From NCBI GenBank assembly GCA_964577935.1, contig CAZOAJ010000008.1, positions 28,177-92,176 on the forward strand: a stretch of DNA of 64,000 nucleotides. Direction: 5' to 3'. Every line of letters begins with the position of its first letter. Within the stretch, counting starts at the first letter, position 1. Both the position numbers and the translations under genes were made by a program. Below, piece by piece: positions 17,443 to 27,019 of the stretch. The DNA is from JABDGV01 sp964577935. Lineage in GTDB: Bacteria > Chlamydiota > Chlamydiia > Chlamydiales > FEN-1388. The notes under the pieces were generated by a model. It saw only the letters and a program-made list of their open reading frames with translations. It was not told where the DNA came from and did not search any database.

Positions 17443-19329
17443 ATGGAGCGACGGTTTTTTCTCTTCCTTATCTGCTTAAGCCTTGCATTTTATTTTGTAC
17501 GCAGAGGAAATGAGCCAAATCAAGACAATAGAAAGATGACTGAGCAGGTAACTTCTCAGCCACAGTCTCAAGAATTACAGGGTTCCCAAGCTAGCCTGTC
17601 TACATCTAGCCCCTCTACTGCAAACACTGCTCAAATCTCTAAAGATTACTACTATGTAATCGAGAATGAGTTTCAGCAAGTCGTTGTCAATGCAAAAGGA
17701 GGCGTAATTTCTGAGATAAACCTTCCCTTTAAAGGGCCAAAATCTCCTAAGAGCATTGTTCTTCCTATTAAAATTGATAGAGAAATGGTGGAAAAGAGCC
17801 CTAAAAACGCGCTCTTCCCATTCCATAAAGCAATTAAAGCCGATGGAACGCAACTTGTTCAATCCGATGGCGGATATTATCCATTGCTCCGTCGCGATCT
17901 TATGTACGCTGATGCAATCTACAAGGTTGAAACAAAAGCACAATTGCTAAGCCTTAACTCTGAATATCCGGAACTCTCAACTCAGCAATACCAAGTTTTA
18001 GAACATACTCAAAATCAAATCGTGCTTAAAGCTGAACGAAATGGAAGAGTCATTCAGAAAAAAATCTCTTTTGCGAAAGATTCAAATCAAGCTCCCTACT
18101 GCCTAGAAGTTGAGCTGTCAATAGATGGCGATCGAAAGGGAATATGGGTTGGATCTGGTGTGCCTGAAGTTGAATTGATCTCGGGAAGTCCAAGTCCTGC
18201 CGTCAAATATTCAATTACAAGAAAAGGGTCTGCCGAAGTTGATCAGATTGATCTCCCGAAGGATACTTTAACCATGTCAGCTCTTGCACCAAACTGGGCA
18301 TGTGACTCTAACGGTTTCTTTGGGGTTATTCTTGATCCGTTCCATGGACAAGGCACAGGCTTTCGTGTAGACCGTGAACAGGAAATCAAAGTTCCTAGCA
18401 GGCTATCCATATTTTCAAATGAACCTAATTCAATCAGGTCAGATGAATATCCAGGCTACTCGATATACCTCCCATTGAATCAACAAGAACGCACCTTAAA
18501 ACTGCGCTTGTTTGCAGGACCATTTCAAAGCGATCTTCTGAACCAAATCGACACTTACTATGCATCTATTGATCATGTTAAGCCAAGTGACTTCGCAGCA
18601 TGTCAAAGTTTTCATGGTTGGTTTGCCTTCATTTCAGAGCCTTTTGCTAAGTTTCTTCTCTTCTTGATGAAGTTCTTTTATAGCATTTGCGGATCATGGG
18701 CTCTTTCAATATTCTTGATAACCGTTGTACTGCGAGTTCTGATGTCTCCATTGAACACATGGTCCATGCGTTCAATGAAGAAGATGCAAGAAATCGGTCC
18801 AAAGGTGAAAGCCATTCAGGAAAAATACAAAAAAGATCCTGTAAAGGCACAGACAGAAGTTATGGCTCTATATAGAGATAATAAGGTCAACCCTGTCTCC
18901 GGCTGCCTTCCATTGCTGATTCAAATGCCGTTTTTGATTGGAATGTTTGATCTATTAAAATCCTCTTTTGAACTGCGTGGAGCATCCTTCATCCCTGGCT
19001 GGATTAACGACTTGGCGGCGCCTGATGTTCTCTTCTCCTGGAATTTTTCACTTCCATTGATAGGGTCATCATTCCATCTGCTTCCCGTTTTATTAGGAGC
19101 TACAATGTTCCTTCAGCAGCGCCTTTCTTCACCCATGCCAACAAATCCTGCGGAGATGACAGATCAGCAACGCCAACAAAGAACGATGGGAACAATGATG
19201 ACCGTCGTTATGACAGTGCTTTTCTATAATTTTCCTTCAGGACTCAACATTTACTGGATTTCCTCAATGCTTCTTGGCATTCTCCAACAATGGAATATGA
19301 ACCGAAAGTTGCAGATTAAGTCCAAATAG
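17443..19329 (+). CDS. yidC: membrane protein insertase YidC
   Basis: 628 residues. YidC inserts and folds inner-membrane proteins, alone or with SecYEG. An N-terminal membrane anchor (residues 4-18) is followed by a Ser/Gln-rich linker, the large periplasmic beta domain (about 65-370), and the conserved 60KD_IMP insertase core (about 400-625). Core features are SPLNTWSMRSMKKMQEIGP, a KVKAIQEKYKKDP coiled segment and GCLPLLIQMPFLIGMFDLL. The C-terminus NRKLQIKSK is basic, as usual. The gap to dnaA is 25 bp. In Chlamydia yidC is also adjacent to a dnaA gene, which supports the lineage call. Confidence 0.96.
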   Translation: MERRFFLFLICLSLAFYFVRRGNEPNQDNRKMTEQVTSQPQSQELQGSQASLSTSSPSTANTAQISKDYYYVIENEFQQVVVNAKGGVISEINLPFKGPKSPKSIVLPIKIDREMVEKSPKNALFPFHKAIKADGTQLVQSDGGYYPLLRRDLMYADAIYKVETKAQLLSLNSEYPELSTQQYQVLEHTQNQIVLKAERNGRVIQKKISFAKDSNQAPYCLEVELSIDGDRKGIWVGSGVPEVELISGSPSPAVKYSITRKGSAEVDQIDLPKDTLTMSALAPNWACDSNGFFGVILDPFHGQGTGFRVDREQEIKVPSRLSIFSNEPNSIRSDEYPGYSIYLPLNQQERTLKLRLFAGPFQSDLLNQIDTYYASIDHVKPSDFAACQSFHGWFAFISEPFAKFLLFLMKFFYSICGSWALSIFLITVVLRVLMSPLNTWSMRSMKKMQEIGPKVKAIQEKYKKDPVKAQTEVMALYRDNKVNPVSGCLPLLIQMPFLIGMFDLLKSSFELRGASFIPGWINDLAAPDVLFSWNFSLPLIGSSFHLLPVLLGATMFLQQRLSSPMPTNPAEMTDQQRQQRTMGTMMTVVMTVLFYNFPSGLNIYWISSMLLGILQQWNMNRKLQIKSK

Positions 19330-19354
19330 TGTCCTAAACTGGGATCTGAAGGCC

Positions 19355-20851
19355 TTGAACACTGTTGAAAATAACAATATAGATGCACTCATCAAGAGTG
19401 CATCTAAAAAAAAGAGCAGAACGCCGCAAACCTTACTCAGCGATGAATCTATACTTCATCTATGGGAAGGCTTTGTTGATCACCTGGAAAATGAGTTTGG
19501 CCACGAAACCATTGATCGATGGGTAAAGCCGCTCAAAAGCCTCGGGAGCGAAAAAGGCAAGCTTTATTTTGAAGCCGCTGACTCTTTTCAAGCGCTCTGG
19601 TTTGAAGAGCACATAAGACCACACGTCAAAGACTTCGTTGATCCCAATACTACATTTCCAATACCTGTCCTGATAAAAGTCCGCGGACAAAACAAAAAGA
19701 AAAAGAAACCGGAAGACCCCCATTCATTTGCGAGCAAAGAGCCCTTTGGTCTCAATTTTGAAGAACTTGACCCTACCTGTACTTTCGAACATTTTATCAC
19801 GACCCAAGAGAATGAAGTCGTCAATCGATTGCTTGACGAAATGTGCGGGATGATTACCCAAAAGAAAATGAGATCGATCTCTCCCCTTGCCGGTAACAGC
19901 TTCAACACTTGCGATATTCCAAATCCTATCTATCTCTATGGCCCTTCAGGGTCTGGAAAAACACACCTGCTGATGGCCATTGCTCATCGATTAAGAAGAT
20001 GCAGTGTCAACGTCATTTGGGCGCGTTCTGAGCTCTTTACAGAACACGTTATTCGCTCTATTCGCGCAAGTGAAATGTCTCATTTTCGAGCCCTTTGGCG
20101 AACAACAGATGTGCTTTTAATTGACGATATACAACACCTAGCTAGAAAAGCCGCAACACAGGAAGAGTTTTTTCATACCTTCAACACACTTCATCTCTCC
20201 GGGAAACAAATTGTCATCACCTCTAACTGCCTTCCCCAGCAGCTACAGTACATTGAACCGCGTCTTGTGAGTCGTTTTGAATGGGGAATAGCACTCCCTT
20301 GCATACCTTTGGCAAAAAAACAACTCTCACATTTAATTGAGCAGAAATCGCATCTTATTCAGTTTCCCATAACTCCACGGATAATCGATTTTCTTATTGA
20401 AACATTTGGGTCAAACCCTAAATCCTGCTTAAAAGCACTTCACGCTCTTGCTTTAAGACTCCAGGTCGGGACAGGACCCAAATCTCAAAAAGTAATCCCC
20501 CCAGTTTCAATGATTCGTGACATTCTTGCTGATCTGATTGAAGAAGAGCAAAGAAATGCAATGACCGGCGAAAAGGTCATCGCTGCAGTTTCAGAAATTT
20601 ATGGGATTACACCCTCGGATATTATCGGAAAAGCACAAGTACGTGAATATGTGCTGCCAAGACAGATCGCTATCTACTTAACCCGAAAGCATACAAAACT
20701 TCCTTATATGAAGATCGGAGAGATCTTCCGACGGGACCATTCGACTATCATGTCCTCAATCAAACAGATCGAAAAGCAGATTTCCGAACGCCAATCTGAT
20801 GTTGGAAGCATGATCGCCTCTATCGAGATCAGGCTTACTGAAATCCGCTGA
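19355..20851 (+). CDS. dnaA: chromosomal replication initiator DnaA
   Basis: 498 residues. DnaA binds DnaA boxes at oriC and melts the origin in its ATP form. Domain I covers about residues 35-110, followed by a short linker (a Lys run near 114-118 is odd). The AAA+ domain has Walker A GPSGSGKT at 196-203 and Walker B LLIDDIQ at 254-260. The C-terminal helix-turn-helix signature is KIGEIFRRDHSTIM near 452-465. Translation appears to start at TTG 19355, since no ATG or GTG lies upstream of domain I. A GAAGG lies just before it, with unusually short spacing. It probably shares the yidC transcript. Chlamydiae carry two DnaA-type genes, and the sequence does not tell me whether this is the main initiator. 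Confidence 0.95.
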   Translation: MNTVENNNIDALIKSASKKKSRTPQTLLSDESILHLWEGFVDHLENEFGHETIDRWVKPLKSLGSEKGKLYFEAADSFQALWFEEHIRPHVKDFVDPNTTFPIPVLIKVRGQNKKKKKPEDPHSFASKEPFGLNFEELDPTCTFEHFITTQENEVVNRLLDEMCGMITQKKMRSISPLAGNSFNTCDIPNPIYLYGPSGSGKTHLLMAIAHRLRRCSVNVIWARSELFTEHVIRSIRASEMSHFRALWRTTDVLLIDDIQHLARKAATQEEFFHTFNTLHLSGKQIVITSNCLPQQLQYIEPRLVSRFEWGIALPCIPLAKKQLSHLIEQKSHLIQFPITPRIIDFLIETFGSNPKSCLKALHALALRLQVGTGPKSQKVIPPVSMIRDILADLIEEEQRNAMTGEKVIAAVSEIYGITPSDIIGKAQVREYVLPRQIAIYLTRKHTKLPYMKIGEIFRRDHSTIMSSIKQIEKQISERQSDVGSMIASIEIRLTEIR

Positions 20852-20870
20852 AGAGCACTTTTTTAAAATT

Positions 20871-20895
20871 TTTTTACTGATATACTGAGTAAAAA
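20871..20895. promoter_or_regulatory. AT-rich inverted repeat between dnaA and the next gene
   Basis: An 8-bp inverted repeat (TTTTTACT / AGTAAAAA) with a 9-base loop lies 19 bp after dnaA and 14 bp before the next start codon. No U-run follows on the plus strand, so it is a poor intrinsic terminator. An operator or 5'-leader structure for the 20910 gene is equally possible. Confidence 0.4.
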
Positions 20896-20909
20896 GTCAT
20901 AGGCGCGTT

Positions 20910-21971
20910 ATGCAAGTAGGCAATTCTGATAATTTTAGTATCACTGCCCAAAGTTTAAATAAGCAAGTTTTTAATAACTGGGCCATGACGACCAATAAAA
21001 ACCTAGCAAACACAGCGAACTCTATCAAATCAATAGTCGGACAAGTAGGTACGTTCCTTGGCCTCTTCAAAGCTATTCAGGCAAATGATAAGGAGTTTAT
21101 TTATGTGCCAAGCCTAATGATTTCATCTTTAAAAGAAAAATACTTGCTCTTTGGAAGCCAAGATCCAGCTGAATTAATCAAGCGAGCTCTTGCCAGAGAC
21201 AAAAATTCTTTCCTAGATGATATATATATTTTTTTTCATCGTGAATCACGGGAGCATATCGAAAAGATCGGCACCTTTGTTGATCCTTCGTTCGTTGAGA
21301 TTATGCAGATGACAATCGCAGAATCGAAAGCATTTTTAGAAAAATGGAAGATACAGGAGGATGCTCCTCAAGAAATAAAAGACAAGTTCAACGATCTTAT
21401 AGAACGCTCAAATACTCTACAAGAACCAGCCCTTATTCCGGTCCCTAAAAAAGAGAGTCAACATCTTCGAAAAAATCTTACTCCTGCAAATAATCCTGCT
21501 CCTTCAAAAGTGCGCCCTGAAATAGCAATCCGCGAAAGCTTTAATGCATTCTGTGGGAGATTAGATCCAGAAATCCCACAATCAGATCGAGACATTTTTT
21601 TTAAAAGATTGGAAGAACTCAAGATGGGGGGTGAATCGCCAAGAAACACCGTGCGTATTTTGGTCCGCTTTCAGCAATGGGAAGGCACTTTCGTTTCCTT
21701 GCAACCGGAATATGCTAAAATGAAGCAAGATCTCAAAAATTTGTTGGAACCAAATGCAGAACAAAAAGTAATTCAAGCAGAGCTTGGAATGATTGCCTTT
21801 GCCCTTAAGGCCCGTGACAATAAATCATTTCCATCTCTGCTTGCAGAAGATATCAAAGACATCAAAGATTTAAAAAAATTCTTCACGAAATGCGAGCCAA
21901 AGAATGATGTAAGCCCTGAAATAAAAGCTCGATTTGAAAAGCTTAAAGAGCGTGCAAACAAACTCAGTTAG
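20910..21971 (+). CDS. hypothetical protein
   Basis: A 353-residue protein I cannot place in a family. It has no signal peptide and no membrane segment. The N-terminus is Asn/Ser/Thr-rich (MQVGNSDNFSITAQS), a feature seen in many type III secreted chlamydial proteins but not diagnostic. Two related segments occur: EIMQMTIAESKAFLEKW...DAPQEIKDKFNDLIERSNTL near 135-174 and LGMIAFALKARDNKSF...NDVSPEIKARFEKLKERANKL near 290-352. Both end in a SPEIKxRFxxLxERxNxL-like motif, which indicates an internal duplication separated by a Pro-rich linker. The gene abuts the convergent glycosyltransferase gene with no spacer. Confidence 0.7.
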   Translation: MQVGNSDNFSITAQSLNKQVFNNWAMTTNKNLANTANSIKSIVGQVGTFLGLFKAIQANDKEFIYVPSLMISSLKEKYLLFGSQDPAELIKRALARDKNSFLDDIYIFFHRESREHIEKIGTFVDPSFVEIMQMTIAESKAFLEKWKIQEDAPQEIKDKFNDLIERSNTLQEPALIPVPKKESQHLRKNLTPANNPAPSKVRPEIAIRESFNAFCGRLDPEIPQSDRDIFFKRLEELKMGGESPRNTVRILVRFQQWEGTFVSLQPEYAKMKQDLKNLLEPNAEQKVIQAELGMIAFALKARDNKSFPSLLAEDIKDIKDLKKFFTKCEPKNDVSPEIKARFEKLKERANKLS

Positions 21972-23174
21972 TCAAGCATCATAACTCAATTTACGAAAGG
22001 CTTCCAATCGCTTTGGAATCTCTTGGCATAAGGTGTCTACTCGACAGTCCCAAGTAAATCGATCTCTCAAAATATGAAGAACCTCTTGGTTAAAGCCGCG
22101 ATTTTTCTCCCTTTCATGCTTCATCTTCTCGACGAGCTCGGACCAATCTCCATATTGATAAAAGAGGAGATTTGACCCTTCAGGAAATATGCTTTCAATC
22201 AATTCAGAACGACTTGAAATGCAGCAAACACCCGCACTGAGTGCAAGCAGAACACGTTCATGCACAGCCTGTTTATAGGTTGGAACACTATTCAAAACAA
22301 ATCGAGATCTCAACATAAGATCATGCAGTTGATTATAAGGAGATTCATGATGAAGATGGATTTTGGGACCAAATCGCTTCCTCCATAATACGCCGTCCTT
22401 ATTCTCAGTAAAAACATGGACTTCAAAATCATCAACAAGAGCCTCTAAGACTCCGATCCTATCGACAGCCCGGCTTAAAAGATCAATACACTTTGCAACA
22501 TTTTTGAAGGAAAATTTTGTATATATTTCATCTGAAAGCAAGCGATTATTTTGACATAGATATTCAAGAGCTCCCACAGGATCAACTGTCGAACTTGATA
22601 TAACTATTTGGACCGCCTCTTCAATCGCATTCACAATTGATCGAGGAAATAAAGTGAGGATATGGGTCCAAATAGAGGTCTCATCATAATAAGATCCAAC
22701 GAAGAGAACTTCATATTCAATTTCACTCGAGAGTTTTCTTAAAGTGTCGACATTTTTGCGATCGATTGCGTGAGGCAAAAATAACGCATCCGCCCTTCCC
22801 TCTTCTTGGAAGAGGCGACATGAATTTTTATCAACAAAACAGGAAATAACTGAAGGAAGGTCAATTGTGTTCGTAAATAAAGCGCTATCGACAAACCACG
22901 AAATATGAGGAATCCCTGTAAAGTTATAGAGTTCATCTGGGTAGAGAACAAGGTTAAAGCCAAATGTGGCATCAGGCCGTTCTTCAGGGCATTCTTTCTG
23001 AATAAGATCTATGAGTTCGTCAGTGCTCATACCTTTGGTTGATAGCCGAAGCGTCCGAATACCTCTCCTCTGCAAAGCCTCTTCAAATTCGATAAGAAAA
23101 TGGGGAAGCACACTGTATTTACATTCGTCAAGCTCAATGAGATAGATCGATTCAAGAGGCTTTACCACAGTCAT
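21972..23174 (-). CDS. CgeB-like glycosyltransferase (GT4-type fold)
   Basis: 400 residues. The C-terminal third carries the pattern of spore-maturation-protein CgeB-like glycosyltransferases: HLHHESPYNQLHDLMLRSRFVLNS, then VHERVLLALSAGVCCISSRS and GSNLLFYQYGDWSELVEKM. In GT-B enzymes this region binds the nucleotide sugar, and the Glu in HERVLLALSAG is at the expected place. The N-terminal half resembles the DUF3880 acceptor domain (WFVDSALF). The substrate is unknown; cell-surface or protein glycosylation is possible. It ends tail to tail, with no spacer, against the 20910 gene. Confidence 0.78.
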   Translation of the reverse strand: MTVVKPLESIYLIELDECKYSVLPHFLIEFEEALQRRGIRTLRLSTKGMSTDELIDLIQKECPEERPDATFGFNLVLYPDELYNFTGIPHISWFVDSALFTNTIDLPSVISCFVDKNSCRLFQEEGRADALFLPHAIDRKNVDTLRKLSSEIEYEVLFVGSYYDETSIWTHILTLFPRSIVNAIEEAVQIVISSSTVDPVGALEYLCQNNRLLSDEIYTKFSFKNVAKCIDLLSRAVDRIGVLEALVDDFEVHVFTENKDGVLWRKRFGPKIHLHHESPYNQLHDLMLRSRFVLNSVPTYKQAVHERVLLALSAGVCCISSRSELIESIFPEGSNLLFYQYGDWSELVEKMKHEREKNRGFNQEVLHILRDRFTWDCRVDTLCQEIPKRLEAFRKLSYDA

Positions 23175-23273
23175 CAGCCAAAATTATGCTTGAGTGTAAC
23201 CTACTCATTCTCCCTATTTGGAGCAAACCAATTGCTTAAGGGAATACTGCAAGAATTTAAGCTGCACAACTTT

Positions 23274-24890
23274 TTAAACGTAAATTAGAGATGAAACACA
23301 ATAGGTTACTAAACAAAACATAAAGGTAGATAGCACGTCATTAAAAGCTGTAACAATAGGACCTGAAGCTATAGCAGGATCAATTCTGCATCTCGCAAAG
23401 AAGAGAGGCGAAAGAGTTCCAAGCACCGAAGCTGTAACACACGCCCCCAACATCCCCGAAAAGACAACAAGCCCTATCAGGCGTGGAGATTCATGGACAT
23501 TATAAATTCCGAAATGATTCAACCAAAAAACAATAAGCCCGCATAAAACACCAAAAATAGCTCCAATCATGAGGCCAATTCGCAGCTCACGAAACACAAC
23601 CTCCCAACGAGAGCCAAATGAAATTTTACCCGTTGCCATTCCTCGAACCAGAATAGTACTACACTGAATTCCGACGTTGCCAGACATACCAGTAATAAGG
23701 GGGACAAAGAAAGGAACAATCATAAACCAAGAATTTCCCTGAAAATGGGAAAGACCTGTAGCAGTTATAAGGCCGGCACATACGGTGACAATAAGCCAAG
23801 GAGCCCTTGCAAAGAATCTTGTCATTACAGATTCATACTCGCTAACGTCCTCGGCCGTACCACCGATAATAGCCATAGTTTCGTCAGCGATATCTTCCAT
23901 AACCTCAACGACGTCGGCGTAGTTAATGACACCTACAAGCTTATCATTGACAACAACGGGGAGCTCAGGAATTCGATAACGCTCAACCAAATCAACAACT
24001 TCATCTCTCGAGGCATCAGGCTCGATTGTATGAATAACAGGACGCATCACCTTCCTCAAAGCTGTTGAAGGCGGATTAATTATCATATTTCGTTCAGGCA
24101 CATAGCCGATAAGCTCGCTGTCATCATTCAAAACAAAAATACTGCGCGTAAGTTCAATACCTGGGTTTTCTCGAATTGTTTGAGCAACCTGACCAAGCGT
24201 CGTATTTAAATTGAAAGCGAAGAATTCATTAGTCATTAATCGCCCAGCAGTATCGCGTCCATGTTTTTGAAGCTCATGAATACGCAATGCTTTTTGGGGA
24301 TCTAAAAGTTCCAAGACACGTTTTAATCTTCTACCAGGCAAATCTTCTAAAACAGAGACAGCTTCATCAGCAGGAATTCGATCAACAAGCTTTGCTAATT
24401 CTTCATCACTTATGTGCCTAAAAATAGCCACACGACTTGTCGACGTAATGTGAACCATGAAAGATATTTTAGCCTTCAAATCAGGCAGATGTTTATAAAC
24501 CACATGGCGAACACTCACGGGAAGGCGGTTTATAGCATGAGCTAAGTCAATTGGATCATACTCAGTGGCGATCTTTGAAACCTCGTGGAGAAGCACCTGT
24601 GAAGTGGCATTATGAAATACCTGCTGAAACTTCTCGATAAGTTCATCATCAACTTGTGTCGCCTTTGAATCAAAAAGAGACCATCCAGAAGCGTCTGTAG
24701 AATCGGATTCATGTAGATCATGATCTTGAGTATCGATTTGCTGCGACTTTGCCCATCTCTCTTTTCCTTCGACAGATTCAGATGTTTGTTTATGCGCGGG
24801 TTCATGACTAAGCTTCTCGTTTACTCTATGCATGTAGGAATCACTCACTTGCACATTATGCGCTTTTGCTTGCTTTTGTTGCTCAGTCAT
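23274..24890 (-). CDS. mgtE: magnesium transporter MgtE
   Basis: About 538 residues from the ATG at 24890, which has an AAGG-type site about 10 bases upstream. MgtE is a Mg2+-gated Mg2+ channel of the inner membrane. The order is standard: the MgtE N domain with helical repeats (about 75-205), a CBS pair (about 210-340; ...VPERNMIINPP, ...LPVVVNDKLVGVINYADVVEVMEDI), a connecting helix, and five membrane helices (about 360-538). The pore signature PLITGMSGNVGIQCSTILVRG is visible, as is the later GPIVTAFNDV. An extra hydrophilic N-terminus of about 70 residues precedes the N domain. It is divergent from typA. I see no Mg2+ riboswitch in the 5' region. Confidence 0.95.
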   Translation of the reverse strand: MTEQQKQAKAHNVQVSDSYMHRVNEKLSHEPAHKQTSESVEGKERWAKSQQIDTQDHDLHESDSTDASGWSLFDSKATQVDDELIEKFQQVFHNATSQVLLHEVSKIATEYDPIDLAHAINRLPVSVRHVVYKHLPDLKAKISFMVHITSTSRVAIFRHISDEELAKLVDRIPADEAVSVLEDLPGRRLKRVLELLDPQKALRIHELQKHGRDTAGRLMTNEFFAFNLNTTLGQVAQTIRENPGIELTRSIFVLNDDSELIGYVPERNMIINPPSTALRKVMRPVIHTIEPDASRDEVVDLVERYRIPELPVVVNDKLVGVINYADVVEVMEDIADETMAIIGGTAEDVSEYESVMTRFFARAPWLIVTVCAGLITATGLSHFQGNSWFMIVPFFVPLITGMSGNVGIQCSTILVRGMATGKISFGSRWEVVFRELRIGLMIGAIFGVLCGLIVFWLNHFGIYNVHESPRLIGLVVFSGMLGACVTASVLGTLSPLFFARCRIDPAIASGPIVTAFNDVLSTFMFCLVTYCVSSLIYV

Positions 24891-25092
24891 AGTCTTCAAG
24901 CCTTAATATGGACAGAAGTGTCAGCATAAAAACATCTCAATTTATGAGGATATTAAGCTTCTTGCAAATCACTATCTTCCTACATGATTGTCACTTTTTA
25001 CAGTTTAGGTCCAAAATTATTGTAAAAAGGTTGCATTTAAACCAAAAGTTCAAGAATTCTAATTATCCAAATCAAATGAAGTTATAGAATCT
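24891..25092. promoter_or_regulatory. divergent mgtE/typA promoter region
   Basis: About 200 bp of AT-rich DNA separate two divergently transcribed genes, so both promoters must lie here. I see no strong inverted repeat and no recognisable riboswitch. AT-rich stretches such as 25006-25030 could hold -10 elements, but I do not assign them. Confidence 0.5.
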
Positions 25093-26916
25093 ATGGACCC
25101 AAAAACAGCAGACCCAAGAACAAAAATTCGCAATATCGCCATCGTCGCTCATATTGACCATGGCAAGACCACACTGCTCGACAGCCTGCTCAAGCAATCT
25201 AACGTTTTTCGCACGAATCAAGTCGTTGAAGAAAGAGTTATGGATAGCTATGACCAAGAGCGTGAGCGTGGCATTACAATATTCGCAAAGCACACTTCGA
25301 TTCCATACGAAGACTATAAAATTAACATCATCGACACTCCGGGACACGCCGACTTCTCAGCTGAAGTTGAACGTATTTTAGGGATGGTCAGCACTGTTCT
25401 TCTTCTTGTTGATGCACAAGAAGGCCCAATGCCGCAAACACGATTTGTCCTTTCAAAATCCTTGAAAATGGGTCTAAAGCCAATCGTTGTCGTTAACAAA
25501 ATCGATAGACCATTTGCCGATCCTGATCGCGCGCTTGACCTCACTTTCGACTTGTTCTCAGAGCTTGGTGCAACAGATGAACAACTCGATTTTTCATATT
25601 GCTATGCATCAGGCCTTTCAGGGTTTGCCATCAAACACATCGATGATCCACGCGTTGATATGCGTCCTATGTTTGACTTGATCGTTGACAAGGTTGCGCC
25701 TCCAGAGGGTAGTGCAGACGAACCTTTCCTCATGCAAGCATCGACTCTTTTCTACGATGATTATGTAGGCCGTCAAGCATGCGGTCGTATCCGTAATGGA
25801 AAAGTTACTCGCGGTCAAACTATCGCCCACGTAAATCGTGCAGGTCAAATAACTCGAGCACAAATTTCAAAGATTGAAGGCCATAAGGGCCTTGAAAAGG
25901 TTGAACTCCAGGAAGCTTCGTGCGGCGACATCGTTGTTCTGTCCGGCATGCCAGAAGTTATGATTGGCGATACTCTTTGCGATATTCAAAAACCAATCAG
26001 CCTCCCTCCTATTCAACTAGACGAACCAACAGTATCGATTGACCTGTCTGTAAATAGCAGCCCATTTGCTGGTAAGTCTGGCAAACACGTGACTATGAAC
26101 AAACTGCGTGAGCGTCTTGAGCGTGAGAAAAAAGCGAATATATCGCTCCGAATCTCTCTTGATGATGCAGAGGTTATCACGGTTCAAGGACGAGGAGAGC
26201 TTCACCTTTCTGTTCTAGTAGAAGCTATGCGACGCGAAGGCTATGAGATGAGCCTTGGAAAACCAAAGGTTATTCTCAAAGAAGAAAACGGTATTGTCAT
26301 GGAACCTATCGAGCGAGTCTCGATTGAAGTCCCTGAAGCATACTCAGGCTCTATTATTGAAGAGATGTCCAGGAAGAAGGGCGAAATGCAGCACCTTGAA
26401 ACTTCAAATGAAGGGATCACAAGACTTGAGTTTTTGATTCCTACACGTGGACTCATGGGCTATAGAAACGACTTTCTTACTAAAACACGTGGCCTTGGAA
26501 TTTTAACTTCTGTTTTCGATCATTATTCGGCATTTAAAGGCCAAATTCAGGGTCGTATCCAAGGGGTCATGATTTCAAGCTGCCTAGGCAAAACAACCGG
26601 TTATGCAGCATTCCAGCTTCAAGAACGAGGAACTCTCTTTGTAGGTCCTGGCGATGAAGTTTACGAAGGGATGATTGTTGGTGAACATGCACGTGACAAT
26701 GATCTCGTTGTAAACATTACAAAAGAAAAACAGCTTACAAACGTTCGAGCTTCCGGTTCTGACGAGAATATTATCCTAACTCCGCCACGCAAGTTTACCC
26801 TTGAACAGGCTATAGATTATATTCAAGACGACGAAATGGTTGAAGTTACTCCTGCCACAATACGCATGAGAAAACGACACCTTAACGAAATGGATCGAAA
26901 ACGACACTCAAGATAA
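25093..26916 (+). CDS. typA: ribosome-associated GTPase TypA/BipA
   Basis: 607 residues, the usual length. TypA is a translational GTPase related to EF-G that helps 50S assembly and stress adaptation. The GTPase motifs are complete: AHIDHGKT at 19-26 (G1), RGITIFAKHT (G2), DTPGHADFSAEVER (G3) and NKIDRP (G4). The EF-G-like domains follow, and the TypA C-terminal domain contains RGLMGYRNDFLTKTRG and ASGSDENIILTPPRKF. The basic tail (MRKRHLNEMDRKRHSR) ends within a short tandem repeat that also contains the stop codon. Confidence 0.97.
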   Translation: MDPKTADPRTKIRNIAIVAHIDHGKTTLLDSLLKQSNVFRTNQVVEERVMDSYDQERERGITIFAKHTSIPYEDYKINIIDTPGHADFSAEVERILGMVSTVLLLVDAQEGPMPQTRFVLSKSLKMGLKPIVVVNKIDRPFADPDRALDLTFDLFSELGATDEQLDFSYCYASGLSGFAIKHIDDPRVDMRPMFDLIVDKVAPPEGSADEPFLMQASTLFYDDYVGRQACGRIRNGKVTRGQTIAHVNRAGQITRAQISKIEGHKGLEKVELQEASCGDIVVLSGMPEVMIGDTLCDIQKPISLPPIQLDEPTVSIDLSVNSSPFAGKSGKHVTMNKLRERLEREKKANISLRISLDDAEVITVQGRGELHLSVLVEAMRREGYEMSLGKPKVILKEENGIVMEPIERVSIEVPEAYSGSIIEEMSRKKGEMQHLETSNEGITRLEFLIPTRGLMGYRNDFLTKTRGLGILTSVFDHYSAFKGQIQGRIQGVMISSCLGKTTGYAAFQLQERGTLFVGPGDEVYEGMIVGEHARDNDLVVNITKEKQLTNVRASGSDENIILTPPRKFTLEQAIDYIQDDEMVEVTPATIRMRKRHLNEMDRKRHSR

Positions 26917-26942
26917 CTTTGAGATCAAGATAACTTTGAGAT
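26910..26942. repeat. 16-bp tandem repeat spanning the typA stop codon
   Basis: The 16-bp unit AAGATAACTTTGAGAT occurs at 26910-26925 and again at 26927-26942, one base apart. The first copy contains the typA TAA. A further short imperfect direct repeat (AAGTTGTxxAGTCC) lies in the following 60 bp, so the typA to csaA spacer looks built from slippage duplications. Confidence 0.85.
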
Positions 26943-27019
26943 TCGGGACTGTATAATCATCAAGTTGTGCAGTCCTTTAAGTTGTATAGTCCCTTGAATG
27001 AAATTATCTAAGAAATTGA

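Noticed and set aside
19330..19354. Replication origin next to dnaA
   Set aside because: The yidC-dnaA gap is only 25 bp, and I see no cluster of DnaA boxes (TTATNCACA-like) around the gene.
24891..25092. Mg2+ riboswitch (M-box) upstream of mgtE
   Set aside because: I could not find the paired stems or conserved loops of an M-box in this AT-rich spacer.
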